DNA from: Icerya purchasi | Lineage: Eukaryota; Arthropoda; Insecta; Hemiptera; Monophlebidae | Assembly: GCA_039619475.1 (NCBI GenBank) | Contig: CM077116.1 | Coordinates: 170,765,363-170,829,362, forward strand | Reading direction: 5' to 3' | DNA: 64,000 bases | Shown here: in pieces, positions 1 through 12,711 of the stretch | How positions within the stretch are numbered: position 1 is the first letter of the stretch | Layout: every line of letters begins with the position of its first letter | Notes under the pieces: model-generated | The model's input: the letters and a program-made list of their open reading frames with translations, nothing else | Told to the model about the DNA's origin: nothing | Databases searched by the model: none | Program-made: the position numbers and the translations under genes

Positions 1-359
1 AGAACGGAATGATCTAAAGTGTATCAGCAAAAAAGTAATAATATGAAACTGTAGAAAATAAATTAGAATTAGCGCATAGAAAAATAAATAAAATGAACCC
101 TAAAATTAAATTAAGTAATGTAAATGACAATGAAAAAAGGCTACTTCATGTAAAAGGAGTAACTTCAACAGGTATACATTAGCATATCTGAAAAACTTGT
201 ATAAAAAGATGAAAATATAGAAAAATTAAAAATAGATAAATATGTAAAGGAAATTAAAGCGAAGAATAACCGGAAATAATAAAAGAAAATCTTGAAATTG
301 CGCTAAAAGAACTTGTGAACAAAAAAAAACAAAAAAAAAACGATATTAGATAACAGACC

Positions 360-1145
360 TTTGCCATGAAAGTTGACCCAAATTTCGCCAAAAAAAGGTC
401 ATCTTTAGCCACGAGGTCCATTTGTGGATGAATGGATGTGTGAACAAGAAAAATTGTCGAATTCGGAACGATACCAATCCGCACGAGATACGCTAGCACT
501 AAATGCATTCCGCGAAAGTCCCCGTTTGGTGCAAATTTTGGTCTGACAGAATCACCGGTCCGTAATTCTTGCAGAACGAAACTAGCATTGCCGTAACCAT
601 CAACAGCGAGAGCGCTACCGATCAATGATAAGCAACTTCTTGTGGTCTAAACTGGGTGATACGGATATTGACGACATGTGGTTCCAACAGAACAGCGCTA
701 CGTGTCACAGCGCAAACTACCGATGGACATTCGGTACAAGCGATTTGAGGATTACCTCACGCGGCAGCGATATGAAGATCGTGCGATTTAACGCTTTTAG
801 ACATTTTTCTTTGGTTCTATATTAAATCGCAGCTGCCCAAACAAGAAAGAAAAAAAAATCGCAGGTCTATGCGCATAAATCGCAAACATTTGGATGCCTT
901 CAAAGTCAACATAACGAACGCCATCCAACAAATTCACAGCTAAATTTATGGGTCAAAGTGACAAAAAATTAGACCTTCCAAATACGTGTCATCAAACAAA
1001 GCCACAGCGGACATTTCAATATTCCATGCAATGCCATAAAATATTCTTTCAAATAACGAAAAAAAAAAAAAAAAAAAAAATGGATATCTCGCACAGAACT
1101 TGTATCTATTTGCATTTAAAAATCGAACATTTTTATTGAAAGACC
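360..1145 (+). mobile_element. Dead mariner-like transposon (transposase remnant)
   Basis: Translating + in shifting frames gives a run of Tc1/mariner transposase blocks: FSHEVHLWMNG near 407-437, MHSAKVPVWCKFWSD from 503, ERYRSMISNFLWSKL near 612-655, WFQQNSATCHSA at about 679-715, then a tail equivalent to the family's C-terminus up to about 1050. The order matches the DDE domain of the mariner-like transposases common in insects. It is inactive: several stops and frameshifts interrupt it, the usual FSDE is FSHE and the usual QQDGATCH is QQNSATCH, so two expected catalytic aspartates are lost. An A-run at about 1059-1079 and a short 3' tail ending near 1145 follow. The N-terminal HTH half is not recognisable, so the copy is truncated. 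It may lie in an upstream SMYD5 intron (inference). Confidence 0.8.
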
Positions 1146-1702
1146 TTGTATATCGATTAATTCGAAATTGAAACAAAAAGAGGCGAAGAATGTAACAACA
1201 TTTATGCCATAGAAGCTATTAAGAAAGTCAAAAGTTCTACTGTGTAAAAAAGGCCTTCTCTTACATAGATATCATTAGAGCAGTCATGGAGCTGTAATGC
1301 ATAGTCCTCTGCAGAAACTCAAAATTTTATACTTCCAGCTTCTTATAATGTAGAAAAAATACTTTTTCGTAATGTTCGATGGTGTTATCATTTCCAACTG
1401 ATAAATCAGAGTTACCTTCGCAACATAAATTCTTCCGTTACTGCTGTCCTGTGTCAATTTCTTAAATAATGAAAAATGTACAGAGTTGTCAACTTCCACC
1501 AGCCAAACTAATCCCAACTTCAGTTCCATGCAACAAGTTCTTAATCAGTAAAAATAAAACCAAGCCACAGGTGCAGCTCGTTTTCGGCCGACTCCTACAA
1601 CCACCAGAAAATCGAACACATTGTTAAAGTTTCAACTCATTGCATTAATAAATAATGCATCGTTATCGTATCAGTTATCAATAATTTTTTTTCCTATAAT
1701 AT

Positions 1703-1795
1703 GTAAAATTAAAACACACTATTATTAACAATTATTTAATATTTAATTACCCGACGCGTGGTAATTGTTTATAATAGTGTGTTTTTTAATTTTAC
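1703..1795. mobile_element. Short hairpin MITE-like element
   Basis: The left arm (1703-1735, starting GTAAAATTAAAACACACTA) is the reverse complement of the right arm (1761-1795, ending TTTTTTAATTTTAC) with few mismatches, around a 25-bp centre that includes CCGACGCGTGG. No coding capacity. This looks like a foldback MITE; the family is not identified. Flanks 1146-1702 and 1796-2940 show nothing I can support beyond AT-rich DNA and T-runs. Confidence 0.6.
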
Positions 1796-2949
1796 TTATT
1801 CTACGATAAACTTAAACCATGTGTATCGTTAACGTATATAACAATTTTTTTTTTTTCCTATTTATAGTTAATTAGTTACATATTACATTTTGCTTCAATT
1901 CTTATTCTTCTCTTCTATCTTTCGAGTTGTTTATTTTCCTGTATACCGACCTGTAATAATGAAATTCGTATGTTACGTTATTTTATGGTTACCACTAACT
2001 AACAATAACTATATAACTAAGGGTTGTGTCATTCATAATTACGTATTATAATTTGAGCGGTTGTGTTGATAGTAAAAATAAACTTCTTATTTTCTAATTT
2101 ATTTGGGGACGCCAAATTTTATTTTTTTTTTTTTACTTACAGAATTTAATTCTCTAATCAGTAGTTCAGTTCTTTTTCCTTTTTATTTTTATCTTTCCCG
2201 AATTTAATTGTAAATTTTTTAAAAATACCTCAATGCTTTAGTCACAGTGTAAAGAAAATTTAATCTTTTAGGCTTCTTAATTAAACTGGATTAACATTGT
2301 TGTTTCAGAAATTTAGGCACATTCTTTTTTCTACTTTTTAATACGGATACACTTGCTGCAGGCGCAATTAATGATGACGGCCATGGAAGATGGATCGACC
2401 ATACTAATAAATTGTAGTCAGAAACACCATTCCACTTAACTGCTGACTTTAACTACTTCAACAATATAGTATCATTAATCGTTAATTTTAATAATAATAA
2501 TAATAATAATAAGTTCCATATAATTTTCTGCCTTTTGCCTACATAATTGAAACTTCTTAAAAGAAAAATAGCGCCTATCAGTTACTTGATATCACTACCC
2601 AACAACGAATATATTATTTTAGGGAACTGCGGTAAAATGCTTCGTATTGTCATACAACTTGGAAAATGACAATATGCCTATTTCTATTGCACTAAATCTT
2701 GGAAAGCACCGTAAATTCTTTTTCCATTCTTCTGTACACCGTCGGAAACTGAATTAGGATAGTTGTATACAGTTTTTGTTGCAATTATTGCCCTTCTCCG
2801 TATCTTTGTAGGAGACTAAAACATTTCTATCCTTAGAAAATATAGTCATCTCGGAATCTTAATACCCTTCCGCTAAGAAATTATCAGTCTTTTGAGTCGC
2901 ATTCCTGTATTATTTTACTTTAAGTTACTTCAACCAATTTTTTAATAAT

Positions 2950-4065
2950 GTTGTTTTCCCGTCATTTGATTGGAAGAGTTTTCTTATTGCAGCCTTTGAA
3001 ATACCAAATAAACCTAAATTAAATATTTTAACACGGAGTCTAGTCTTCATAACCTCCTGGACTAAATGGTGATTAGAAAACATTAATATTCTACCACAGA
3101 ATATATTTGGCTTTAGAAATAGTTTAGATTCTATCGATTGTATTGCCGCTCTGTTTCATGGCATAACAAATTTATAAATGAAATATCACTCATCTGTTAC
3201 CCCTCCTTGATGTAAAAAATGTATTCGACTCCAATTCTTTTAAATAAATTACATTATTCACTTATTAATATAGGAATTTCTGTTCAGTTTTGTTCCGTTA
3301 TTTATAATCTTTTTTTTTTTTTTATTAGTACGAGGTCAGTATTTCGTTACCTCGATTCTACTTTTATATCCAGAACGAGTTACTTTATTTTATATCAAAA
3401 ACACTATCTTTAACCATTTTTAATATCTACTTAAGCAGGAGTATATCCCGTGAATGGGATTTAAAATGCAAACTATTTTCGTACGCTAACAATATGTATG
3501 CATATGCTTCTGAAACAGGTATCGTGAACTTTGCACAACTTCCAAACAGAAGGGAAATCTAGCTATCCGACAGGCAGACTCAGCCAGATATTTCGGAATG
3601 CACCTAGACTCTAGAATGTATTGGAAAGTCCAAGTGATCCGGAAAGCCACTCAAATCAATCTGACAACGCGGTAGTTATATCGGTTGTTAGGATGGCAAT
3701 CTTCACTGGATGTGTCCTAACGAGTTGTGTTTATGTATAAGCAAACCATCGAGCAATTGTGGGCGTATGGAATTGCTTTGTGAGGATGTACAGCCAACTT
3801 TAACACAGGGATATTATACGACGCCGTCAAAACGTCAGTCTACATATAATTGTTGATGTTTATCGGTACACAATGATAACGTACATCGTGATCTACGCGT
3901 GTCAGTGATCAGTAATGTTGTAAAACAATTTGGAATAGCCCACATGGAAGCGGCTGAGGTGAATGTTCGTGCGTATGCTGCCCATATCTAGTAGATACCC
4001 GATGCAATATCAACTTAAACGTCAACATCCGATAAAGACATAATATAGTTGAATAGTTTTATTTG
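2950..4065 (+). mobile_element. Degraded non-LTR retrotransposon, RT 3' half
   Basis: In broken + frames the sequence reads as a LINE reverse transcriptase: a block like NILPQNIFGFRNSLDSIDC near 3090-3150 (the QYGFR-type motif), then FSYANNMYAYAS at about 3476-3511, where YANN (3482-3493) replaces the catalytic Y-x-D-D. A C-terminal block follows near 3590-3800, containing YFGMHLDSRMYWK and LWAYGIALWG, as in Jockey/I/R1-type elements. Stops and frameshifts are frequent and the catalytic aspartates are gone, so this is an old copy. The 5' part (gag, endonuclease) is absent. Clade assignment is tentative. Confidence 0.75.
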
Positions 4066-4436
4066 AATATATAATCACACCGGGGAGATGCATGCTCCGC
4101 ACATACATATGATTTCGCCATTTTGCTGTTTTTACAGTTACTACTGCATTCCGTTCATTTTATATTTCAAAACGAAGATTACATCGAAAAGAGGAAGTTA
4201 ATTTCGGAATAAATAACGCGACTAATTACGTGAAAACTGGAGTAATAATCTCGAAACTGTGTCATAATCAAAAAAAAAAAAAAATAAAGTGAAATAAAAC
4301 CTGTCGAAAAACTGAATTATTATAAAATAACGTGTTTATGTACGAATTGAATATACTAGTATGCTCTTTAATTATTTTTATTAATAATAATTATTTTAAT
4401 ATTTAATAATGTATGAAATATTAATTTTTTTCGCAG

Positions 4437-6117
4437 TATCCGGTACGTTTTTGAATAACGAAGGTTCAGCTTTGTATCTGTTACATAGTTCCATTAATCA
4501 TAGCTGTTTACCAAACGCCGAAGTTACCTTCCCCTACAGCAACAATAGAGTTGTACTAATAGCTGAACGAGATATAATGCCGGATGAAGAAATATCAATC
4601 AGTTATTTGGACGAATGTACGCAGTCGATGAAGTACAGAAAACGTCAGGAATATTTAAGGTTAACTACTTTAACCCACTACAATAGCATTTTGGTATTTC
4701 ATTTTAATTCCATTTCCACCTGTTCGCTAGATTTTCCAAACACATGGTGTAAAAGGTTTTTTAGTTTGTTTTTTTTTTTTTTTATTTTACACGTATATTT
4801 TAGTACAATCTTATTACAGTAAATAAATTAGCACTACTTTTGAAACGGTGTTACAACTTAATCTAACTAATTTGTAACATGAACAGAGTAGAAAATATGT
4901 ATAACTACGTAACTCCTAATATACAGGTATATAAATAATTATATGCGCATGGAAGTACCCACACGCACGTACACCAAGTGTATGTACATACCAATAAGTT
5001 ACATACATACGAGAGTATATTATAGAATAAATTAGGTGACCAGCTTATAAGGCGCCGTAAGTCATCATCGGGAAGTAGCAGTTCAAAGGCCTCTAGATTT
5101 GGGTGATTGTGAAATCGGTGTTAGTGTACTTCTGCAATATAGCGTATAACTTCTCATCGATCCATGGAATGTTTAAATCTGAATGTATAGATCTTCGTTA
5201 GACGCTTGTTTTGAGCACGCTGAATAATCAACCGATTAGATGTCTTTGCACAGCCTTAGAATATCGGTCTAATGACCCGACAATAAATCCTACGTTTATT
5301 TTAGTATTGTTTTTTTTTTTAATTAATTTTTATTTAATATTTTAAGGGGAAAAATTGTATTCGTGTATATTACGTTGTTAAAGGCAATTTCGATCAAATC
5401 GGATGTATAATTTTTTAAACTAAGGTTATAAAACGTAATGCAGTTTATATAAAATTACTTGATGGAAAATTCGAAAGTGAATAAATGAACCTGGGGCGTG
5501 GTTAAGAACGGTAATTGTGTTCTGCGATGAAATCAACGAATATGATTTTCAAAATCAGCGTAATTATGTGATAATTAACGATGCGCGTTGCGTATTGTTC
5601 GTAATTTAAATTCGATCGACGTTGCTGGGAAAAAATTTTAGAGTCGGGAATCGACATTAATTAGGGCTCTATCGATACTTTCTTAGTCGCAAAAAGAAAT
5701 AACGCGTTTTAATTATGAAAAGAAATTATTTAAAAAATCGATATACCGACAATAATAATTTATGGCTAAATTTCAACGGAAAAATCGAATAATGCTTAAA
5801 ACCGGAATGATCGATTTTTAAATTTACGATTTATTTCTAGCCTTCTTTCGGCTCATTTATTATCGCGCGGAAAATGCAAAAACAAAATTAATCCGTAGGT
5901 TTTTGTTCTCGACTCGGACGTTTTTTTTTAATTGAATTAATATTGCAGGATTCACTACTTGTTTAACTGCCAGTGTCCGAAGTGTGAACAAGAAGCTTTA
6001 GAACAAGGAGAAGAATCCGATACCGAAACAGAATACGAATTTGATGATGATAGCGATAACGAAAGTGCTGCAGAGAACCATAGCAATCTGGAAGGTGTCG
6101 GCTATACGATGTCGTGA
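4437..6117 (+). CDS. SMYD5: SMYD5-type SET-domain methyltransferase, last two exons
   Basis: Exon A is 4437-4659 (acceptor TTTTTTTCGCAG, donor AG|GTTAAC). It encodes the end of the SET domain: SGTFLNNEGSALYLLHSS, the INHSCLPNAEV motif that contributes to the SAM/lysine pocket, and EEISISYLDECTQ. Exon B is 5949-6117 (acceptor TATTGCAG). The joint restores codon AGG and gives IHYLFNCQCPKCE, the post-SET CxCxxC zinc ligands, then an acidic tail rich in E/D (EEIS...EYEFDDDSDNES type) ending YTMS-stop at 6115-6117. The acidic tail is typical of SMYD5 rather than other SMYD proteins. SMYD5 family members are lysine methyltransferases of histones and ribosomal proteins (family knowledge). Earlier exons (MYND part, SET start) were not recognised in 1-4400 and may lie left of the window. 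The gene converges on DDRGK1. Confidence 0.88.
4660..5948 (+). other. Last intron of the SMYD5-like gene
   Basis: GT-AG intron of 1289 bp. It is AT-rich with T-runs at about 4769-4783 and 5310-5320. A less AT-rich patch at 5035-5290 looks unlike its neighbours and may be an old repeat, but I could not assign it. Confidence 0.75.
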
Positions 6118-7734
6118 CCGTTGTCGAAAGATACGCCATCTGCGTGATACGTTTTTTAAAAAACTAAGAAAATTTAGCGTTTTCGTTTATCGTGCGCTGA
6201 CAGTCGTTCTTATTTATGTTTTTGTAACATCTATGCCTTCCAAAATGTCATTTTAATTGTAAATGAAATATACCATCGATAAAACGAACGTCTATTTCAG
6301 AATATTCGATTTTAATATTCTCGGCTATTTTTAAAACGGCCTTGCATAGAAAATTTTCGACTTCTCTTCATAACGATATAATTTAAAACTCGAAACTATC
6401 GATACAGACTTTGTTCTATCAAATTTATCGCAATACGAAAATTTTGCGATCCTTTTTAAATGCAAAAAAATTAAAAATTGCTGAAATACGTCTGTCTCTC
6501 TGACAAGGTACTTCAGGAGAGAAAATACAAAGTTAACTGAGCACCGGGAAAGGAGTACTAATTTAAGCAACTCGCTTCAAAAGTCAGATAAATAGCTCCT
6601 ACATTTCAAACATTAATAATATACAGAGTTTTTCCAATGCTGCAATATCGTCTTACAAATTTTAATTTGATATAGCGGAAAAATTACGCATGATATATTA
6701 CATGTATGTTTTATCCGTTGTGCCTGTAATTAATTTTAAAATGAAATCGCGAATACGCCTGCTTGTACCGATTTTAGCAAGTGTCGTATGTGCGGGATGG
6801 AGTATATTCTAGTTTCGTTCTTGTGCAGTACGAACTGTTAACACCAGTTCCCGATCAACTGTCGTTTCATTTTCGGTTTCTAGAAGATTATTTTAGCAAA
6901 AAAAAGTAAATAAATAAACGACTTAAACTTCGTAATAATTATAATTTTCCGACGTGCGTAACAAGAACGTCCGACCGCTGTAAGTAAAAATCGTGATATT
7001 CGTCGTGCGCCGAATTAACCAGACAGCCCGATTTAAATACACCGTTTTGTGAAATTAATTCGAGACACGAAATATACTCTCAGTTCAAGTTTTATTTTTT
7101 CTTTCATCCCCTTTACATAATTTATTTTTTTTCTTTTCCAATAATTAATCGCCTTTCTTGAATGATTTCAACTCTATCATTAAACTAATTTTTCTTTTAA
7201 TTCCCATACGTAAAGTTTGTTTAAAGTCAATAATTCATAATTTCAAACTATGTCCTCGCTTAATTATTGTTCGCTTATTTGAATATAATTAAATGCTTAC
7301 CGAAATTTTTGTCAGTGAATTATTTTTATTATTTTCCCTCGTAGAATCTGTTTTTTTTTTTTTCGCGATTTATCTCAAATTCTTTATATTGATTACGTTA
7401 GGAACAAAAGTAAATATTGTGCTCGCAAACTACAACATTTGTTCGTTTCTGTCTGTTAACATCTTAATAAGGGAAAATAAACATCAAAAACTCAAACATT
7501 ATTGGAGAAAGAAAAGAAAACATTGAAACCGAGCAGTTGTCTGAAATACTCGATACGGAACGTTCAGAAGAGGAGCGTACCTTGCTCACTTTTTGCCGCA
7601 TCCTTAAATAGATAATTTATAAACTTATATAAAATGACGTCACATTTTAATATAATAGTGAAATAAATTTTCGACCATTTCAAGCGTTTTACATACATTT
7701 TATAATATCGGAAATGTTTTTTTTTTTCTTAATA
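6118..7734. other. SMYD5 3' flank, no recognised gene
   Basis: AT-rich sequence after the SMYD5 stop. AATAAA-type hexamers occur near 6905-6917, about 790 bp after the stop, and could serve as a poly(A) signal, but this is weak. The short open frames at 6041-6256 (+), 6331-6570 (-) and 7293-7526 (+) show no recognisable motif and look like chance frames. Confidence 0.45.
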
Positions 7735-7945
7735 GATAACGCGGTAGCCTAGTAATTAAGGTGCTCGGCTATCAGACCAAATGTGTCGTAGGTTATCGAA
7801 ACTTGTTTCGTTCCAGATCCAGATCGCTGTCCTAACGGTATATATCTAATTTAAACTCGAATATCAGTTATACCAGAGAAATCTGGAAACGTAAAGGCAG
7901 ATCCCAAGTAGAAAGGAACTGGTCCCTAATATTCGCTTCAGCTCT
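7735..7945 (+). mobile_element. tRNA-derived SINE (degenerate)
   Basis: Starts GCGGTAGCCTAGTAATTAAG, a good pol III box A region (TAGCCTAGTAATTA). About 50 bp later there is a weak box B (GGTTATCGAAAC). An unrelated body with no coding sequence follows. The missing tRNA stems, poor box B and extended tail argue for a SINE rather than a tRNA gene. Confidence 0.6.
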
Positions 7946-7973
7946 CCTATCAGGCATAGGTAAATTACGAATC

Positions 7974-8165
7974 TTAACTTCATAATTCATGATACCTTAT
8001 CAATGATATACAAGACTGGCTTATATTTACATATTTAAATCTTAATAAACACGTATAATACCTTATTATTCATAATACCGCACTTTTGATCACTTATTTG
8101 TATTGACTTTAATAGAGTAAAGTAATATATCCTTGATAAGGTATCATGGATTGTAAAGTTAAGCT
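7974..8165. repeat. Imperfect inverted repeat (foldback element)
   Basis: Left arm near 7974-8010 (CATGATACCTTATCA) pairs with right arm near 8128-8165 (TGATAAGGTATCATG). The outer AACTTCATAAT / ATTGTAAAGTT segments also pair. Spacer about 115 bp, no coding sequence. Possibly a MITE; family unknown. Nothing further is supported from 8166 to 8740. Confidence 0.5.
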
Positions 8166-8740
8166 TTCCATAATGGTACTAATTGTAAGTCCAACGGCAT
8201 TAATGAGAATAAAGAATAAAAAAAAAGACAAATCTCGTACTACTATTATTATTGCACATACCGAAAGAATGCAACATTTTTTTCCCCCCTTTAAATATCT
8301 TAAATATATTTTAGTTGCACATTTCGACACCTCGATAATTATGAATAGTATAAATTATAATTTTTTAAATTTAAAATACGAATATTTATTCAAAGTTAGT
8401 GATTATCTGCGAAGGCATTTGCCTGATGACTATTATATACCGGAAAAGTCGCCGCTATTTGCCTGAATAACTTTTTAAAGTTTAATTTTTTTGACATATT
8501 TTTAAAAGCTCGAGCAATATATATCGGCAGTAATTTTTCGTGAACAGTGACTACGGCATATGTGGACCGAAGCAGAAGCACATATTTTCCCCCTTTTTGT
8601 GACGTACTTTAGCAGTGTAATAATGAGCTAGGTTCTTGAATCGATATTATTACATCACATCCGTTTTTAATTATTTTCCTTTCATAAAAGAGTTCATTTA
8701 AAAAGTTTCCAATTTTTAATTAATACCATAGTATAAGAAT

Positions 8741-9168
8741 AAAATGCTTTTTTACAAAAAATAAATACCGACTTCAAGGTTTATTACAAATTTAAAAATG
8801 CACTAAAAAGTAAAAAATAATTACTCGCGATAAAATATATATATCAGAGTGATATAACTTAAGGTGATATCGTAATTCTTATACAACATTAAAACCTTAA
8901 TTACAGTTGGCATCAAATTCATGTTACTATATCTAGGAGCAATTTAATGAACATTTAATGCAGCTTTTAATTATTCTTTTAATATGAATTTGATGCCAAC
9001 TCCAAAAAATTAATGTTGTATAAGAATTACGATATCACCTTAAGTTATATCACTCTGATATATATATATATTTTATCGGGAGTAATTATTTTTTACTTTT
9101 TAGTGCATTTTTAAATTTGTATAATAAACCTTGAAGTCGTTGTTTATTTTTTGTAAAAAAGCATTTTA
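8741..9168. repeat. 428-bp palindromic repeat, copy A
   Basis: A long near-perfect palindrome. The left arm runs from AAAATGCTTTTTTACAAAAA through ACCGACTTCAAGG, a (TA)n patch and AGGTGATATCGTAATTC. The right arm returns the same blocks in reverse order, ending at GCATTTTA near 9168. The centre (about 8910-8990) holds GGCATCAAATTCAT and its complement ATGAATTTGATGCC. A second copy is at 28418-28829. Sequence at 9225-9555 is shared with 28880-29226 in the same order, so the palindrome is part of a larger interspersed element ending in TTTTTGAAGTCGGTT. Confidence 0.85.
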
Positions 9169-9556
9169 TTTTTTACTTTTTAGTACATTTTTATTCAATT
9201 AAATTAAAACATTTTAATAAGAACAGATATTTCCACGGTGTGAAAACATCAAAAGCTACATTTCCATGATAATTTGGCAAATTTATAATATTTTAAGTCA
9301 ATAAATCTAATCCGACGGTGAAAACAATCATGAATGAAAAGTATCCAAAAAGCTTTCGCATTATTAAGGATAACTCAAAAACTATCGGTCAGACCTTGAT
9401 CAAATTTAAATGGGACCACATGAGAAACACCACCTTTCAAATAAAAAAAGAATCATCAAAATCGGTTCACCTAGAAGAAAGTTCTGTGGTAACACATAAA
9501 AAAAAATAAATAAAATACAGTCGAATTGAATGCCTCCTCCTTTTTTGAAGTCGGTT
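9169..9556 (+). repeat. 3' part of palindrome-bearing repeat, copy A
   Basis: Collinear with 28830-29226. Shared blocks are AAAGCTACATTTCCATG, TAATCCGACGGTGAAAACAA, GACCTTGATCAAATTTAAAT and TTCTGTGGTAACACA, then an A-run and TTTTTTGAAGTCGGTTAAAA. The end matches, in inverted form, the ACCGACTTCAA inside the left palindrome arm, so the whole unit looks bounded by inverted CCGACTTCAA ends. The open frame at 9318-9509 belongs to this repeat and I do not call it a gene. A related fragment lies near 17190-17480. Confidence 0.7.
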
Positions 9557-11426
9557 AAAAAGAAAAAAGTAAACATAGTTGCAATTAGACAGCAACCGTA
9601 TGGTAGCTGAACAGATAGTAGTGTTCTATTCTAGTAAAACTCGGTTACAATTCTTTTGCTACACTTCGAAAATCTCAAAAATTATATCCCTGCATTGAAT
9701 TAACGGCCAAAGTAGACGTGAATCCAAATAAACTTAGAAAAGAAAAAAAAAAAACAGATTCTTTTTCTTGTTTTTCCGTGTAAATCAAAATGTACTGTAT
9801 TCGGTTTACATTCTACATGTTTCAATCAGCTCAAACACTGTGTGATATTTAAAAATACAGTGAAATGTTTTCACAATTGTATGTAAGAAAAAATGTTTGA
9901 TTTCAATAATCCTAATTTTCGCGGTATGTGTTGTGTTATCGACGAATATGCATAGCCCCCCCCCCCCCCCCCCGTTTCTAATTTTCATTTTTGTAATTAT
10001 AAAATTTCATTTCTCGAATAAAAAATATACAAATATATGAAGCATTAAGTAAAGGGCATAGGAGGGCCTTCGCATACGTTTTAATTTTAAAAGTGATATT
10101 GTACGAACAATTTATCCAAAAACGAATATCACAAAACACGTACGCAACTGGAAACCTATATAGCAAAGGATTTCATCTTAAATCCGGCTAGTCAAAAATC
10201 TTCAAGTTAAAAAACCCCTTTCACAAGACTGCAAACAATAACGCATCTGTTCAAGGGGGCGTAAAATCAGTTAAAGAAAATCTGAATAATTTCAGTGCAA
10301 CGGGGTTTTCTTGAATAACGAGTACGTCGAATTTTTAATTTTTAACGATATCAGATAAAAGATAGCGTTATCCGCATGAAGAACAATGCTAAGATAGAAA
10401 AAAATATCGAGTTCAAAAGTAATGATATTGATATCTTGTCAATTAGTCTATGGAGTTACACGGTCGCTTCAATATGACTATACTGTAATGAAATACAGAA
10501 AATCAAAATTATTACGGGTGACTATAGTATTGACAGCACCCACTGGGCTAAGTTTAATTTTTATTCAAAAATCTCCGTCCTCATTTAACGGTGAAATATG
10601 GATGCGAGGGAATAACTTAATTACAAATAATATCGCGTTCACATATACACCGAAAAAATGTCAAATTCAATACCACGTGCCCGGTACATACTAATATATT
10701 TAAAAGTCGATAAATCAAATGTAAATTTAAAAAAGCTAACTGAATTCGATTTATGGAAGAACTAGATACCCGGGGCAACAATCAATAGTGGGAAAATATG
10801 AAACCTAAGATGCTTCGGGGGAGATTACTCCACGAAATGCACCCAAGTACTTATACGTACAATATAAAGACACTCGTTCAGTGATGACTAGAAAATAAGA
10901 AAAAAAAACAAGCATAAATCTATTGCTTCGGAATTTGGACTTATCCTATATATTTGAATTTTATATTGTAAACAATTTTAAATAATTTCAAATTGTTTGT
11001 GTATTACGATCAAATTTTATTTTTAATAATTTTTACGTTTCATTATTAGCATTTTATTCCCGAAAATTTTTTTTTTTCTAGTACGTTGTTTTACTCATTT
11101 GAAAATAGCTAACATTTTTTTGGAAAGCCACGTTAATTTTTGTAAAGATTATGCGTTCCACCTCTTAATACTTTACTATAATAACTTTATAGGCAGCTAT
11201 ATAGGGAACTCTCTGAATAAATTTCATCAGATAATTTCGATTGATTCACATGTATACAATGTTAGATAAATATGATGTTTCAAAAAAAGTTGAAAATTAA
11301 AGGATAACCGATAAATAAAAAAGTACGTTTATTTTTGCTGCTCCATTATTAGATAAGATATAAAATAAATGACTCCTAAAATAAAGATAACGATAAAAAA
11401 AAAATAGAAAGAAAAAAGAATTTTTA
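9557..11426. other. No recognised gene; poly(C) run
   Basis: AT-rich sequence with a run of 18 C residues at 9956-9973. The open frame at 10422-10694 (+, 90 codons) has no motif or homology I can name. No supported feature apart from the homopolymer, which is prone to sequencing error. Confidence 0.4.
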
Positions 11427-11727
11427 AGCTGGAGACGCACGAGCGGTAATTTACCGCGCGATATGACGGACGTGCAGCATTACTAATAATAATCACAGGT
11501 AGCATGAGTCACAAAGCAGCGGTTCGATTAACGCACGTTGAATAATCCGACGCGCGTATTATACTAAACGCGCGTTTTTAGTTTTGCATGCGTGCGTTAT
11601 TCGATTTGTATTACTGTAACGGCACGTTGCTTTGTGATTCACGCTTCATGCTACTTTTGATCTTTACAAGTAATGCTACAACGTCCGTTATAACACGTGT
11701 TAAATTAACGCTCGTATGTCCCCAGCC
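11427..11727. mobile_element. PIF/Harbinger-type MITE, 301 bp
   Basis: Inverted termini AGCTGGAGACGCACGAGCG (left) and the complement of CGCTCGTATGTCCCCAGCC (right) pair over about 28 bp with few mismatches. Both sides are flanked by TTA (11424-11426 and 11728-11730), the three-base target duplication typical of PIF/Harbinger elements. Internal blocks also pair (GTAGCATGA / TCATGCTAC; CACAAAGCA / TGCTTTGTG). The element is clearly more GC- and CpG-rich than its surroundings. No transposase, so it is non-autonomous. Confidence 0.8.
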
Positions 11728-11730
11728 TTA

Positions 11731-12711
11731 GAAAATATTTTAGGAAAAAACGCTTTTCTAACGCTACAATACCGAGTTTTTATGTCTAATTAAAATTCAG
11801 CCGTTACAATTAAATATCTTCGAGTGCACCACTATTATATATATATCGATTTCAGAAACTTCCATCTTTTCACCTTTTTTAAGTATTTTCCAGCGTATTT
11901 TCCGACTAGTGCTCATTTATTTTGCCGAGAATGTGGCGAAATTTCCAAAAATGATTTTAAAGTATCGGAGCTGCCAACCACTTTAAATTTTCAAAGAAAT
12001 AAAACTAACGATATTAAAGGGGACAAAAAAAAAATAGAAAAGAAAATTACAATTTTTTTTTTGTTGTTTAAATTAGGACTACATTTTTACAAACTTTCAA
12101 TAAATGTCTGAGATATAACGAACTGGTCATGTTTACTTTTTGAGAACGAAAACATTAAGTCTTTAGAATAATTTTACGGTAAGCGTTTAAACAAATGTAA
12201 CTTTCTTTCTCTACTGAATCATTGTTTTAGAAGCTACCAGTACGTCTTAATCCCATTCGGTAAGTTAGATTCACCATTGAATTCAAATGACCATTAACGG
12301 AAATTTAGCTATTTAAACATTTGTAGTTTACGACAAAAAAAAAAAAAATAAAAAATTAACGATTAAATAAAAATAAAACGTAAACAATTTGCGCCAATCA
12401 GTTTATTTTCCCTCAATTATACCTAAATTTTGTCGCATATCTGTTTATTTTCCAACAAAACGAATTGATCACTTCTAATTCCAAAGAGTTATCATCGTTT
12501 ACAACCCACCACTAAGGCCATACGCTAACAACAGGCTTTTAAAACTGAATAGTAGTTGTACACGTATGTTATATAAAGGTATAACAATCGTCTTAATGTT
12601 GTGAAATGAATAATGATCAGAATTGTAACGGTAACTGTAATACGATCGTTTATTAATCACGGTATCTATCTTCCGCATCAACAACATCCGATAAACACGT
12701 AGTAACTGCGG
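11731..12711. other. Region downstream of DDRGK1, no gene recognised
   Basis: AT-rich. The frame at 11824-12111 is not convincing as a gene. TTTATT at 12649-12654 is AATAAA on the - strand, 58 bp beyond the DDRGK1 stop, and is a good candidate poly(A) signal for that gene. Confidence 0.5.

Noticed and set aside
254..625. 123-codon frame on -
   Set aside because: Antisense shadow of the mariner remnant, which reads correctly on +.
6041..6256. 71-codon frame on +
   Set aside because: Out-of-frame overlap with the SMYD5 last exon and its 3' flank.
7735..7810. Functional tRNA gene
   Set aside because: Box A is good but box B is degenerate and acceptor and D stems do not pair; a SINE explains it better.
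9956..9973. Poly(C) run as a functional element
   Set aside because: A bare homopolymer of 18 C with no companion motif; could be sequencing or assembly noise.
10422..10694. Small protein gene (90 codons)
   Set aside because: No motif, splice context or similarity I can name; AT-rich DNA produces such frames by chance.
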